Part shown: one piece after another, positions 8,656 through 16,927 of the stretch
Position numbering within the stretch: position 1 is the stretch's first letter
Layout of the letters: every line of letters starts with the position of its first letter
Origin: Clostridiales bacterium
Lineage (GTDB): Bacteria > Bacillota > Clostridia > Oscillospirales > Oscillospiraceae
Direction of reading: 5' to 3'
Assembly (NCBI GenBank): GCA_902362775.1
Contig: CABIXV010000005.1
Coordinates: 96,079 to 160,078 of the forward strand
Length of the DNA stretch: 64,000 nt
Translations under genes and position numbers: made by a program
The notes under the pieces: generated by a model
What the model saw: the letters and a program-made list of their open reading frames with translations, nothing else
Databases searched by the model: none
What the model was told of the DNA's origin: nothing

Positions 8656-8984
8656 ATATTCAGATTTTTGGAAAAAGCAAGTGCTTCGACACCAAAAAGG
8701 CGGAGCGATGGTTTAAGGAACGGCGCATCAAATTTCAGGCTGTGGACGTAAAAAAGTATGGCATGAGCCTGGGGGAGCTGACCAGCGTGAAAAACGCCGT
8801 GGGACTAGCCGTCATGGTAGACACGGGACACCCGGACGCGGCGCTGCTGTCCTATCTGGCCTCCGACCAAGCTAAACTGGAGAAGCTCTACCAGGACCCG
8901 TCTTTGCTCCGCACCCCAATCGTCAGGAATGGCAGGCAGGCCACCGTGGGCTACTGTCCCGACGTCTGGGCCCACTGGCAATAA
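8652..8984 (+). CDS. ArsC/Spx-family thioredoxin-fold protein
   Basis: 110 residues from ATG 8652, overlapping the previous stop by 4 nt. The pattern IFGKSKCFDTKKAERWFKER and the late RTPIVRNGRQATVGY is that of the ArsC/Spx/YffB family. A single N-terminal cysteine (C11) replaces the CxxC of Spx, so a redox-switch role as in Spx is unlikely. Families of this kind include arsenate-reductase-like and uncharacterised YffB proteins. No ars genes are nearby, so arsenate is not an obvious substrate. Confidence 0.8.
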   Translation: MNIQIFGKSKCFDTKKAERWFKERRIKFQAVDVKKYGMSLGELTSVKNAVGLAVMVDTGHPDAALLSYLASDQAKLEKLYQDPSLLRTPIVRNGRQATVGYCPDVWAHWQ

Positions 8985-9043
8985 AGTCCTATTTATCGGA
9001 CATAGGCTCTGCTATCCTTGAGTCGAGAAAGGAGAGATGCCCT

Positions 9044-10039
9044 GTGGCAAAAAGCGCCAATCAAAAATCCAAGCTGCTCTATCTATCCAAGATCCTGCTG
9101 GAGCAGACGGACGAGGATCACCCCATCACCGTCCCTGAGATGATTCAGGAGCTGGCCAAGCGGGACATCAAAGCGGAGCGAAAAAGTATCTATGACGACC
9201 TTGAGACACTCTCCTTGTTCGGCCTGGATGTTCAGAGCCGCAAGGGCCGTTCACCAGGCTGGTTCATCGGTTCCCGAGAGTTTGAGCTGCCGGAGCTGAA
9301 GCTGCTCATGGACGCAGTGCAGTCCTCCCGTTTTATCACCCAGAAAAAGAGCGACGCCCTGATTCGCAAGCTAGAGGGGCTGGCTAGCATCCACCAGGCC
9401 CGGCAGCTCCAACGCCAGGTGTATGTCAGCGGGCGGATCAAGGTGATGAACGAGAGCATCTATTATAATGTAGACAGGCTCCATGGGGCGCTGTCCGCGC
9501 AGAAGGCCATCACCTTCAAATATTTCGACTACGACATTTCTCGCCAGAAGGTCTTTCGCCGGGACGGCAAGCGGTATACTGTCTCCCCTTATGGCCTGAT
9601 CTGGGACAACGAGAACTACTACCTGGTAGCCTTTGATCATGTCAATCAGGAAATGCGCCACTACCGGGTGGACAAGATGGCAGATATCGTAGTCACCAAT
9701 CTTCCTCGCTCCGGCCAGGAGCAGTATCCCAACTTTCAGGTAGCCTCCTACGGCCAGAAGCACTTTGCCATGTATTCCGGCAAAGAGATGACAGTTACCC
9801 TTCGGGGCCGCCAATCTATGGCCGGCGTGGTCTGGGACCGCTTCGGACAGGACATCATTCTGGTCCCTGACGGGGAGTCCCACTTTCGGGTCACCCTCTC
9901 TCTAGTCATGAGTCCCCAGTTTTTAGGCTGGCTTTTTGCCTTAGACGGTATTGAACTGGTGGCCCCCCAGGAGGCTGTGGATTTATACCGCCAGCGGCTC
10001 GTCTCTATTCAAGCGGCATACCAAGATGCAAGTTTGTGA
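9044..10039 (+). CDS. WYL-domain transcriptional regulator
   Basis: 331 residues from GTG 9044 (aaaggagag 7 nt upstream). The N-terminus (residues ~5-75) is a helix-turn-helix of the HTH_11/DeoR type (ITVPEMIQELAKRDIKAERKSIYDDLETL). The WYL domain begins about residue 140 (AITFKYFDYD..RKVFRRDGKRYTVSPYGLIWDNENYYLVAFD) and a WCX-like C-terminal domain follows. WYL proteins sense ligands, often nucleic acids or nucleotides, and regulate transcription. It is the last gene before the right S-layer gene, separated from it by two terminators. Its position makes it a candidate local regulator, though this is inference. Confidence 0.9.
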   Translation: MAKSANQKSKLLYLSKILLEQTDEDHPITVPEMIQELAKRDIKAERKSIYDDLETLSLFGLDVQSRKGRSPGWFIGSREFELPELKLLMDAVQSSRFITQKKSDALIRKLEGLASIHQARQLQRQVYVSGRIKVMNESIYYNVDRLHGALSAQKAITFKYFDYDISRQKVFRRDGKRYTVSPYGLIWDNENYYLVAFDHVNQEMRHYRVDKMADIVVTNLPRSGQEQYPNFQVASYGQKHFAMYSGKEMTVTLRGRQSMAGVVWDRFGQDIILVPDGESHFRVTLSLVMSPQFLGWLFALDGIELVAPQEAVDLYRQRLVSIQAAYQDASL

Positions 10040-10043
10040 TCTT

Positions 10044-10138
10044 GTCTACCAAATGTCTACCAAAAAAAGCGGGAAAGCGCTGGGAAACAGGGCTTTCCCG
10101 CTTTTCCATTTTCTGGGCGTCTACCAGATGTCTACCAA
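10044..10138 (+). repeat. Two direct copies of a GTCTACC-based motif flanking a terminator
   Basis: A 20-nt block (gtctaccaaatgtctaccaa) at 10044-10063 recurs at 10119-10138 with one change. Each block is itself a doublet of GTCTACCA. The first terminator hairpin lies between them. It could be a duplication that produced the two terminators or a protein-binding site; no function can be assigned. Confidence 0.7.
10064..10105 (+). terminator. First terminator after the WYL gene
   Basis: A 14-bp perfect stem (AAAAGCGGGAAAGC / GCTTTCCCGCTTTT) with a 14-nt loop, ending in a short U-rich tail (ccattttc). It lies 25 nt after the WYL stop. Confidence 0.8.
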
Positions 10139-10171
10139 GGGCACTTTTTCTTTGAAAAAGCGCCCTTTTTT
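10137..10171 (+). terminator. Second terminator, insulating the right S-layer gene
   Basis: A stem AAGGGCACTTTTTC / GAAAAAGCGCCCTT (one A-C mismatch) with a 3-nt loop and a run of six Us. With the preceding hairpin it should block read-through from the WYL gene into the S-layer gene at 10316. Confidence 0.85.
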
Positions 10172-10209
10172 ATTTACTCTTAGCGGGTTTTCCTCACCTT
10201 TTTTGCTTT

Positions 10210-10671
10210 GCAAGGGGCGTTATACAGGGCTGATGCCACAAAAAGTCCTCAAAGCCTCGAAAAAATGGGGATTTTGTCAGAAAAGTCCCCGAAAAAATTT
10301 AAGGAGGAATCCCGAATGAGAAACCTGAAACGGGCTCTTAGCCTGGCTCTGGCTTCCGTCATGGTCATGGGCCTGATGGTAGTCGGCACCGGCGCGAGCT
10401 ACGCCGATGTGTCTTCCGAGCAGAATCAGGAAGCCATCGAAGTTCTCCAGGCCGTCGGTGTTATGACCGGCGACGAGAACGGCAACTTCAACCCCGACGC
10501 CAACGTCACCCGTAATGAGATGGCCGTGGTCATGTCCAACCTGCTGGACTACACCGTGTCCAGCTACAAGGGCACTGCGCCCTTCAGCGACGTGCCCTCC
10601 TGGGCCGAGCCCTATGTGGCCGCCTGTTACACCAACGGCATCATCGCCGGCTACGATGCCAAGACCTTCGG
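10210..10671. repeat. Right arm of ~460 bp inverted repeat
   Basis: The partner of 2146-2607 in inverted orientation, about 99% identical by eye. The position sum of paired bases is 12817 throughout, so there are no indels. Sequence directly outside the arm on the core side (10172-10209) is unrelated to that beside the left arm and shows no -35/-10 pair I can recognise. Confidence 0.93.
10267..10308 (+). promoter_or_regulatory. 5' UTR hairpin and strong SD shared by both S-layer genes
   Basis: A hairpin GGGGATTTT-gtcag-AAAAGTCCCC (one bulge) lies 10 nt before the SD aaggagg; the ATG follows 8 nt after the SD. The same element is at 2509-2550 in the left gene. Stable leader hairpins of this kind are known to prolong the life of highly expressed S-layer mRNAs; that role is inferred here. 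Confidence 0.5.
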
Positions 10672-13510
10672 CGGCAGCGACTCCGTCACTACCGGCCAGG
10701 CCGCTCTGATGCTGATGAAGGCCCTGGGCTACTTCCAGTATCAGTCCGACTTCGGTCAGGACTGGCTGGTGGAGACCACCCTGAAGGGCAGCCAGATCGG
10801 CCTGTTTGACGACGTGGACACCGCCGCCACCGCCGCTCTGACCCGGAACGACGTGGCCCAGCTGGTGCTGAATGCCCTGGAAGCCAACATGGTCCAGTAC
10901 AGCGGCAACGGCGGCACCACCATCAAGGGCGACGGCTATGAGATCACCACCGGCAAGGCCACCTATGAGGACCGCACCAGCACCAACAGCAAGTATGGCA
11001 AGCTGGACAACGAGCGCTCCACCAACAACGGCAAGTACATCATCCAGCTGGGTGAGGACCTGTATGACGGCGACCTGGAGAAGAAGGACAGCCAGACTGA
11101 CGATTTTGGCCGTCCTGCCACCCAGTGGGTCTATGACGGTGATGAGGTCGGCACCTATGCCAAGTCCGCCGACGACAGCATGGTCATCAACAAAGAGCTG
11201 GACTACGCCGAAGTCATGGTTACCGACGACGACTACTTTGACTACAAGGACAGCGACATCTCCGAGGACGTGGAGGTGTATGTGAACGGCGTGAAGGCCA
11301 CTGCCCCCGGCTCCGACTTCTTTAAGGCCGGTGACGTGGTCGAGGTCTTTGAGAATGACAGCGACGAGGTGGAGACCATCGCCGTCATCCGCTATACCCT
11401 GGCCAAGATCGACAGCGTGGATGACGACCTGTCCACCTCTCTGGAGAAGCAGGGCGCCAAGTACGCCGTTGACCTGAAGGACCTGGATGCCGGCGTCTTC
11501 TCCGACGTGGACGGCAACACCTACTATGACGCCAACGACGACGACGAGAAGGTCCTGAACGGCTTTGCCGCCAGCACCTACACCGAGGGCACCGTGATCG
11601 CCGTTGCCGTGGGCAAGAACGACGCCATTCTGGCCTCCCACGTGGCCACCGCTGTGGAGGGCACTGTTTCCAAGTACAACAGCGGCTCCAAGGCTGCCGT
11701 TACTGTGGACGGCTCCTCCTACCCCCTGACCACCAAGGTGAAGGGCACCAACCCCAACTTTGATTTTGACGACAGCACCTACACCGTCTACGTGAACGCC
11801 GACGGCTATGTCATCGGCTATAAGACCACCGCCTCCGCCAAGCTGGAGGACGTGTACTACGTCACCGGCGTGGTGTGCGATACCGAGGGTCTGTACGGCT
11901 CTACCTCCTACTATGCCCAGAGCGTGAAGCTGGACGGCGGCACCGTGGAGAACGTCAAGCTGGAGCAGGGCTGCTACCTGTCCATGGCCACTGGCCGTGA
12001 GATCGTGGCCGCTGCTGACGGCAAGATCTATATGCAGGCTGTCAGTGGCACCTATTACAAGCAGAACGATGGCACCTTTAGCACCACCGTGAACGGCACC
12101 ATCAAGTATAAACAGTATGCTGATCTGAACGCCGCCGCAAGTGATGTTACCAGCGAGCTCGGCCCTGCCAATGCTCTGGATACCACTACCACCGGCCTGT
12201 TCACCTTCACTGACAAGGACGGCGGCAAGTCTGCCAACGCCAAGTCCAACAACGGCAAGCTGACCGCCGAGGTCTATAACCATATCGCTGACTCCAGCTA
12301 CTATGTGGCTCTCGGCACCGGCCTCGGCGACGACCTGAAGCGGGACGCCAGCTCCCTGAATCTGTCAGGCAGCACTGCTTCCAATAGCGACTTCACCAAG
12401 AAGGCCTATCTGGACGACAAGACCCAGTATATCAAGGTCGAGGAGCCCGGCGACGACATCGACGTGAAGCCTGTCACCGGCGGCACCTCCGCCACCCAGG
12501 CCTCCACTGACGCTGCCGCCGTGGTAGCCACCAAGTCGGGCAGCAACTACACCGCCGCTTATGTGGTGCTGGTATCCAACGCCGGCTTTGACGCCGCCGC
12601 CGCTGACGCCGACATCCTGTACGTGGACGAGAAGTCCAGCAACAAGACCGCCAGCGACGAGTGGGAGTTGACCGCTTACTTCTTGGACGGCTCCGGTGAG
12701 CAGACCATCACTGCCGACACCGCCGGCACTGACAACCACTTCTACACCTACACCATCAACGATGACGGCGTGTATGAGCTGACTGACGTGACCAATGATA
12801 GTGCCTACGTTCCCGAGGTCGACGGCAACAAGGACTATGACGACGGTACCGGTCTGGTGACGGGCGCCACCCTGACCGGCGTGTACAACGATCAGCTGTC
12901 CGGCACCAAGACCGGCACCATCAACTTTGACGATGTGGACTTCTCCGCCGACGTGGTGATCATCGACAGCCGCACCAAGGCCCAGAAGAACACCGCCCTG
13001 GTCACCGGCGACATCACCAGCGTTTCCAAGCTGAAGAGCGCCATCGAGAAGGGCTCTGTCACTGCTGACGTCTATCTGGACGACGGCGCGGTCATCCTGG
13101 TGTCCGTGACTGCCAGCGAGAATGCCACCGGCGGCGGTTCCACCGTGGATGCCAAGGCCGCTACCCTGTCCATTACTGGCAGTGACACCGACCCCGTAGC
13201 CTCTGTGGACATCAAGGACTTCGGCGGCAAGACCACTGGTTCTATCGCAGTGGCTACTGACGCCAAGAACATCAAGATCACCGCTACTGAGCCCACCGTG
13301 ACTGGCTATACTGTCTCCACTACCCTGAAGCTCAACGGCGCCTCCTACACCAGCGGAACTGAATACACCGTGAAGCAGGCCGACCTAAACCGCGGCTATA
13401 TCACCGTTGAGGCCACCACCGCCTTCACTCCTACCAACGGCGGCGAGGCCATCGAGTCCATCGTGGTGGAGTACACCATCACCGTCACTGGGTCCCTGGT
13501 AGCCTCCTGA
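10316..13510 (+). CDS. S-layer homology (SLH) domain surface protein
   Basis: 1064 residues from ATG 10316. In-frame upstream codons to 10208 lie in the leader and lack a ribosome site. A signal peptide spans residues 1-29 (MRNLKRALSLALASVMVMGL.., cleavage near ASYA-DV). SLH repeats follow at about 32-85 (VTRNEMAVVMSNLL), 88-145 (FSDVPSWAEPYVAACYTNGIIAGY) and 150-205 (ALTRNDVAQLVLNALEA). The ~860-residue remainder is very acidic, rich in Thr, Asp, Gly and Val, with no catalytic motif seen, consistent with an S-layer or adhesin-like structural protein. It ends in an Ig-like segment (EAIESIVVEYTITVTGS). It is paralogous to the gene at 1-2501, and expression may depend on DNA inversion because no local promoter is visible. 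Codon use is strongly biased to C-ending codons, suggesting high expression. Confidence 0.93.
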   Translation: MRNLKRALSLALASVMVMGLMVVGTGASYADVSSEQNQEAIEVLQAVGVMTGDENGNFNPDANVTRNEMAVVMSNLLDYTVSSYKGTAPFSDVPSWAEPYVAACYTNGIIAGYDAKTFGGSDSVTTGQAALMLMKALGYFQYQSDFGQDWLVETTLKGSQIGLFDDVDTAATAALTRNDVAQLVLNALEANMVQYSGNGGTTIKGDGYEITTGKATYEDRTSTNSKYGKLDNERSTNNGKYIIQLGEDLYDGDLEKKDSQTDDFGRPATQWVYDGDEVGTYAKSADDSMVINKELDYAEVMVTDDDYFDYKDSDISEDVEVYVNGVKATAPGSDFFKAGDVVEVFENDSDEVETIAVIRYTLAKIDSVDDDLSTSLEKQGAKYAVDLKDLDAGVFSDVDGNTYYDANDDDEKVLNGFAASTYTEGTVIAVAVGKNDAILASHVATAVEGTVSKYNSGSKAAVTVDGSSYPLTTKVKGTNPNFDFDDSTYTVYVNADGYVIGYKTTASAKLEDVYYVTGVVCDTEGLYGSTSYYAQSVKLDGGTVENVKLEQGCYLSMATGREIVAAADGKIYMQAVSGTYYKQNDGTFSTTVNGTIKYKQYADLNAAASDVTSELGPANALDTTTTGLFTFTDKDGGKSANAKSNNGKLTAEVYNHIADSSYYVALGTGLGDDLKRDASSLNLSGSTASNSDFTKKAYLDDKTQYIKVEEPGDDIDVKPVTGGTSATQASTDAAAVVATKSGSNYTAAYVVLVSNAGFDAAAADADILYVDEKSSNKTASDEWELTAYFLDGSGEQTITADTAGTDNHFYTYTINDDGVYELTDVTNDSAYVPEVDGNKDYDDGTGLVTGATLTGVYNDQLSGTKTGTINFDDVDFSADVVIIDSRTKAQKNTALVTGDITSVSKLKSAIEKGSVTADVYLDDGAVILVSVTASENATGGGSTVDAKAATLSITGSDTDPVASVDIKDFGGKTTGSIAVATDAKNIKITATEPTVTGYTVSTTLKLNGASYTSGTEYTVKQADLNRGYITVEATTAFTPTNGGEAIESIVVEYTITVTGSLVAS

Positions 13511-13545
13511 GCCAACCAGTGATCCACTCCGCACAGTCCTGAGTA

Positions 13546-13583
13546 AAGGCCCCCCGCTCCCCTTGGAGCGGGGGGCCTTCCCC
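13546..13583 (+). terminator. Terminator of the right S-layer gene
   Basis: A 15-bp perfect stem (AAGGCCCCCCGCTCC / GGAGCGGGGGGCCTT) with a 4-nt loop and a short pyrimidine tail, 35 nt after the stop codon. Confidence 0.8.
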
Positions 13584-13674
13584 GTGGGCAGAGCCTTCAG
13601 CAGATGGCCAGATAGCGGTAGGTCACGCCAGAGCGGTTAAAGGCATAATCAGCGGTACCGGATCTGTGTGCGAT

Positions 13675-14025
13675 TCAAAATCCGGTGTCGGTAAAGGTCA
13701 CAAGGTCGGAGATCCCCGTCATCCCTGTGGTGGAGTAAAAGGGCAGACAGAACTCCTCCGCCGCCAGCAGGCCGCAGTAATGCGCCTTATCCTTGCTTGA
13801 CATGACGGCCAGCATCAGAAATTTCGGCCGCGCCCCCAGAACATATTCCGCCGTGCCCGCCACCCCGGTCCCCCGGTAGCTACCGCAGATGAACTGGGTC
13901 TGCCCCTCCGCCAGTGAAGCTAGGGCCCCGTCTATGATCTGGTTATCTGCGTTGAAGTCGAGGCGGAGCACCTTATCCTCCTCCCATTGGTTAAGCTGGT
14001 AGTGTTGAGTCTTGTCCGTTGACAC
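13675..14025 (-). CDS. Phage-tail-associated-like orphan protein
   Basis: 116 residues from GTG 14025, chosen because aaaggaggag ends 5 nt before it; the longer frame to 14154 has no ribosome site. The N-terminus STDKTQHYQLNQWEEDKVLRLDFNADNQIID closely resembles the start of tail or baseplate proteins in Firmicutes prophages (STDKT..YqLNqWe..DkVlrtDFN.dN.kID). The rest (TQFICGSYRGTG..FLMLAVMSSK) is a short beta-rich domain often found in such proteins. No other phage gene is nearby, so this is a remnant or a domesticated gene. Confidence 0.6.
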   Translation of the reverse strand: MSTDKTQHYQLNQWEEDKVLRLDFNADNQIIDGALASLAEGQTQFICGSYRGTGVAGTAEYVLGARPKFLMLAVMSSKDKAHYCGLLAAEEFCLPFYSTTGMTGISDLVTFTDTGF

Positions 14026-14212
14026 GATGGCTCCTCCTTTAATGAGTAAGGTTAAGGGTGTGGCTTTTGCGGGGTACGCCTTTTTTATACACTTTGACAG
14101 GATTGTCTGAAGGGGCCTGTAAAATACGGCACGCCTAGTTGTCATGCCCTGCATGCGCCCCTCTGCCGGTCAGTCGGGCCGGAGCCGCAGCGTGACCCCT
14201 TCTATCTAACAC

Positions 14213-14239
14213 AAAAAACCGCCCCGGAGTGGGACGGTT
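14213..14239 (-). terminator. Minus-strand terminator
   Basis: AACCGTCCC / GGGGCGGTT stem (one G-U pair) with a 5-nt loop, followed by six Us on the minus strand. Confidence 0.75.
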
Positions 14240-14280
14240 TCATACATTTTTTGGAAATTACAGAATTATTATCTTCAAAA

Positions 14281-14315
14281 GAGGGCGGGCCCCCTTCCAG
14301 GGGGTTCCGCCCTCT
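14281..14315 (-). terminator. Terminator directly after the amidohydrolase gene
   Basis: A long GC-rich stem (GAGGGCGG-A-ACCCCC / AGGGGGCCCGCCCTC, one internal mismatch) followed by uuuug on the minus strand, 12 nt past the stop codon. With the hairpin at 14213 it forms a tandem pair. Confidence 0.75.
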
Positions 14316-14326
14316 CTTATACCTGG

Positions 14327-15148
14327 TCACAGACCAAGTCCATAGATCCGGTTTGCGTTGTGGAAAAACACCTTTTCCCAATGCTCCTCTGGTACAATCC
14401 CCTGAATGAAGCGAATATACTCCTCCAAATTGACGATAGGCCAATCCGTACCATACATAATATCATCCCACTGGAGGATAGCGGTGAGCCAGGTCCGGAG
14501 AAGGGATACATAGCCCGCCTGCTCCCGGAAATAGCTCTCCAGATCCACCCGCCCCTCCAACAGACCGGACAGGTCCGCGGATACGTTCCGGTTCTTCTCC
14601 ACCACCGCTGCGGCCGCCTCTAAAAAAGGGTTCCCAAAGTGGCACATGACAAACCGGGTCTTTGGGTGGTCGGCGGCGGCTTCATCCAGGGCGAGGGGGT
14701 GGCAGTATTTCAGATGAGCCCGGGAAAACGAGGTCAGCCCCATATGGACGGCCACAGGCTTGTCATAGCGGGCCGCCAGGGCGTAGACAGGCTCATAGAC
14801 AGGGTCGGTGAGCCAGACCTTATTATAGCCCGGATAGAGCTTCACCCCGCAGCAGTTATCCCGCTTCAAGTTCTCCTCCACACGGTCAGCCAGATCCGGG
14901 ATGAGCCGCTTTCCACCCTCCAGCAGGGAGCTGTCCAGCCCGATACAGTAGTGGAACAGATCAGCCGGATAGGCATGGTAGGCCGGGTCCAAGCTCCGGT
15001 TGCCCATGACCACTCCATGTACCATCTCCAGTTCCCCATAGACATCCCGCAGGTGGTCCACCGAGTTGATATGTCCCACTCCCTGGGCCATGGCGTTAGT
15101 TCGCTCATCGGGTGGAAAGAGATGGAGGTGGGCATCAATGATCTTCAT
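14327..15148 (-). CDS. Amidohydrolase-family (TIM-barrel) metal-dependent hydrolase
   Basis: 273 residues from ATG 15148 (aaaggag 9 nt upstream); a GTG at 15169 overlaps that ribosome site and is less likely. The metal motif HLHLF at residues 6-10 (consensus HxH on the first strand), a lysine in CCGVKLYPGYN, VAVHMG, FVMCHFGNP and the late aspartate in MYGTDWPI are the ligand positions of the amidohydrolase_2 (ACMSD/LigW-like) group. The substrate is unknown; members hydrolyse or decarboxylate cyclic and aromatic compounds. Monocistronic, between its own promoter region and tandem terminators. Confidence 0.88.
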   Translation of the reverse strand: MKIIDAHLHLFPPDERTNAMAQGVGHINSVDHLRDVYGELEMVHGVVMGNRSLDPAYHAYPADLFHYCIGLDSSLLEGGKRLIPDLADRVEENLKRDNCCGVKLYPGYNKVWLTDPVYEPVYALAARYDKPVAVHMGLTSFSRAHLKYCHPLALDEAAADHPKTRFVMCHFGNPFLEAAAAVVEKNRNVSADLSGLLEGRVDLESYFREQAGYVSLLRTWLTAILQWDDIMYGTDWPIVNLEEYIRFIQGIVPEEHWEKVFFHNANRIYGLGL

Positions 15149-15270
15149 AGGAAGGCGCTCCTTTGGCACGTTTTTTTCTATTATAGCAGATAGCGCAGGT
15201 CAAAAAAAGGGGGCTGGCTGCTTTTCCCCGCCGGAGGCGCCCGCCTGGTTTTCCGCCGCCGTCGACGCAA

Positions 15271-15298
15271 AAGCCCCCTGGCATATGCCAGGGGGCTT
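15271..15298 (-). terminator. Terminator of the alpha operon (after rplQ)
   Basis: A 14-bp self-complementary stem (AAGCCCCCTGGCAT and its complement) followed by uuuugcg on the minus strand, 10 nt past the rplQ stop. Confidence 0.85.
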
Positions 15299-15308
15299 GC
15301 AAATTCTA

Positions 15309-15653
15309 TCACACCAGCTGGATAATCGCCATCTCGGCGGCGTCGCCGCGGCGGGGGCCGATGCGGACGACGCGGGTGTAACCACCGTTGCGCTCGGCAT
15401 ACTTGGGGCCGATCTCCTTAAACAGTTTGTTGGCCACATCCTCCTTCGTGATGTAGGACAGGGCCTGGCGGTAGGAGGCCAGGGTGTTGTCCTTGGCCAG
15501 GGTGATCATCTTCTCGGCCACGGGAGCCACTTCCTTGGCACGGGTGACAGTGGTCTTGATCTGGCCGTTCTCCAGCAGGTAGGTGACCATGGCGCGCAGC
15601 ATAGCGCGGCGCTGATCGCTGGTGCGGCCCAGCTTGCGGTTCTTCTGAGACAT
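15309..15653 (-). CDS. rplQ: 50S ribosomal protein L17
   Basis: 114 residues, normal for bacterial L17. Start ATG 15653 chosen for ggaggag 8 nt upstream and the expected [21 protein letters not shown]17 binds 23S rRNA near the peptide exit side of the large subunit. Last gene of the S10-spc-alpha cluster, after rpoA, closed by the hairpin at 15271. The 190-nt spacer to rpoA is longer than others in the cluster and contains short imperfect repeats but no clear promoter. Confidence 0.97.
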   Translation of the reverse strand: MSQKNRKLGRTSDQRRAMLRAMVTYLLENGQIKTTVTRAKEVAPVAEKMITLAKDNTLASYRQALSYITKEDVANKLFKEIGPKYAERNGGYTRVVRIGPRRGDAAEMAIIQLV

Positions 15654-15842
15654 GAGAAACACTCCTCCGACCTCGCGTGGCGAGATCTCCATAAATTCGT
15701 TCATTCGGCCACTAGGGCCGGGACACCCCGCTGAGGGGACAGGAACCCCGCACCCGGACAGGAACGTTACTTACTTCCGGGCTGTCCTTTGAAGTATCGC
15801 GAAGTACGATACCCCTTCTTTTGTCTGATGATTCGGCGCTTC

Positions 15843-16793
15843 TTAGTTATTTTCCTCGCTGGCCAAGGACAGGCCCATCATCGCCAGCTTGTTAATAACC
15901 TCTTCCAGGGACTTACGGCCCAGGTTCCGAACCTTCATCATCTCTTCCTCTGTCTTGGAGATCAGGTCCTCCACCGTATTGATGTTGGCCCGCTTCAAGC
16001 AGTTATAGGAGCGGACAGACAGATCCATGTCATCGATGGTCATCTCCATCACCTTATCCCGCTGGGTCTCCGCCTTCTCCACCACCGTAGACTTGTTACC
16101 CATGGTCTCGGACAGGTCGGTGAACAGCGTGAAGTGGTCGCACAGGATGCGCGCCCCCAGGGAAACAGCGTCCCGAGCATCGATGGTGCCGTTGGTCCAC
16201 ACCTCCAGCGTCAGCTTGTCATAGTCCGTGGCATCGCCCACACGGGTGTTCTCCACGGTGTAATTGACCTTACGGACGGGGGTATAGATGGAGTCTACGG
16301 GGATGGTCCCGATAATGGACTGGGCCGGCTTGTTCTTGTCGGCGGAAACATAGCCACGGCCGTGGGCCAGGGTCAGTTCCATCGACAGGGTGGCGTCAGG
16401 TCCCAGGGTTGCGATATGGAGATCAGGATTCAGGATCTCCACATCAGCGTCCGCTTTGATGTCACCGGCGGTGACCTTGCACTCCCCGGCGGCCTCGATG
16501 TGGACGGTTTTCACTCCCTCGCAGTACAGCTTGGCGATGATCCCCTTCACGTTCAGGACGATCTCGGTCACGTCCTCCTTGATGCCGGGGATAGTGGTAA
16601 ACTCGTGCTGGACACCGGCGATCTTGATGGAGGTCACCGCGGTACCAGGCAGAGAGGACAGCAGGATCCGACGCAGGGAGTTGCCCAAGGTGGTGCCATA
16701 ACCCCGCTCAAGGGGTTCCACAACGTACTTGCCGTAGGAGGCGTCGCCGGGATTCTCCACACATTCGATGCGGGGCTTTTCGATTTCTACCAT
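15843..16793 (-). CDS. rpoA: DNA-directed RNA polymerase subunit alpha
   Basis: 316 residues, normal length. The N-terminal domain (1-230) carries the conserved [23 protein letters not shown] that dimerises and assembles beta and beta'. A linker precedes the C-terminal domain with [20 protein letters not shown] and [10 protein letters not shown], which contact UP elements and activators. Follows rpsD and precedes rplQ, the canonical alpha-operon order. Confidence 0.98.
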   Translation of the reverse strand: MVEIEKPRIECVENPGDASYGKYVVEPLERGYGTTLGNSLRRILLSSLPGTAVTSIKIAGVQHEFTTIPGIKEDVTEIVLNVKGIIAKLYCEGVKTVHIEAAGECKVTAGDIKADADVEILNPDLHIATLGPDATLSMELTLAHGRGYVSADKNKPAQSIIGTIPVDSIYTPVRKVNYTVENTRVGDATDYDKLTLEVWTNGTIDARDAVSLGARILCDHFTLFTDLSETMGNKSTVVEKAETQRDKVMEMTIDDMDLSVRSYNCLKRANINTVEDLISKTEEEMMKVRNLGRKSLEEVINKLAMMGLSLASEENN

Positions 16794-16927
16794 ATGCTAG
16801 GATACCCTCCTTTTCTCGGCGGTGTACTTGCCACCGCCTGATTCAGCTCACCAATATCTGAGGGTTGTCTAAGTCTGGTCTTTTGCCAGGTCTCTCCAGC
16901 TCGTCTGGAGAGACCCGCAAAAATAGA

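Larger units (their letters stand above)
14026..14326. other. Spacer between the phage-like gene and the amidohydrolase gene
   Basis: Contains two minus-strand terminators (14213-14239 and 14281-14315) and, for the phage-like gene, a possible minus-strand promoter with TTCAGA and TATAAA spaced 16 nt near 14085-14112. No other ORF or RNA recognised. Confidence 0.5.

Noticed and set aside
10277..12283. 668-residue minus-strand ORF antisense to the right S-layer gene
   Set aside because: Same artefact: low-complexity Gly/Val/His composition and no start signals, while the sense strand encodes signal peptide and SLH repeats.
13620..13690. Possible tRNA or attachment site near the phage-like gene
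   Set aside because: The ggtaccgg...gattcaaaatccgg sequence resembles a T-arm only loosely; no acceptor or anticodon stems can be drawn.
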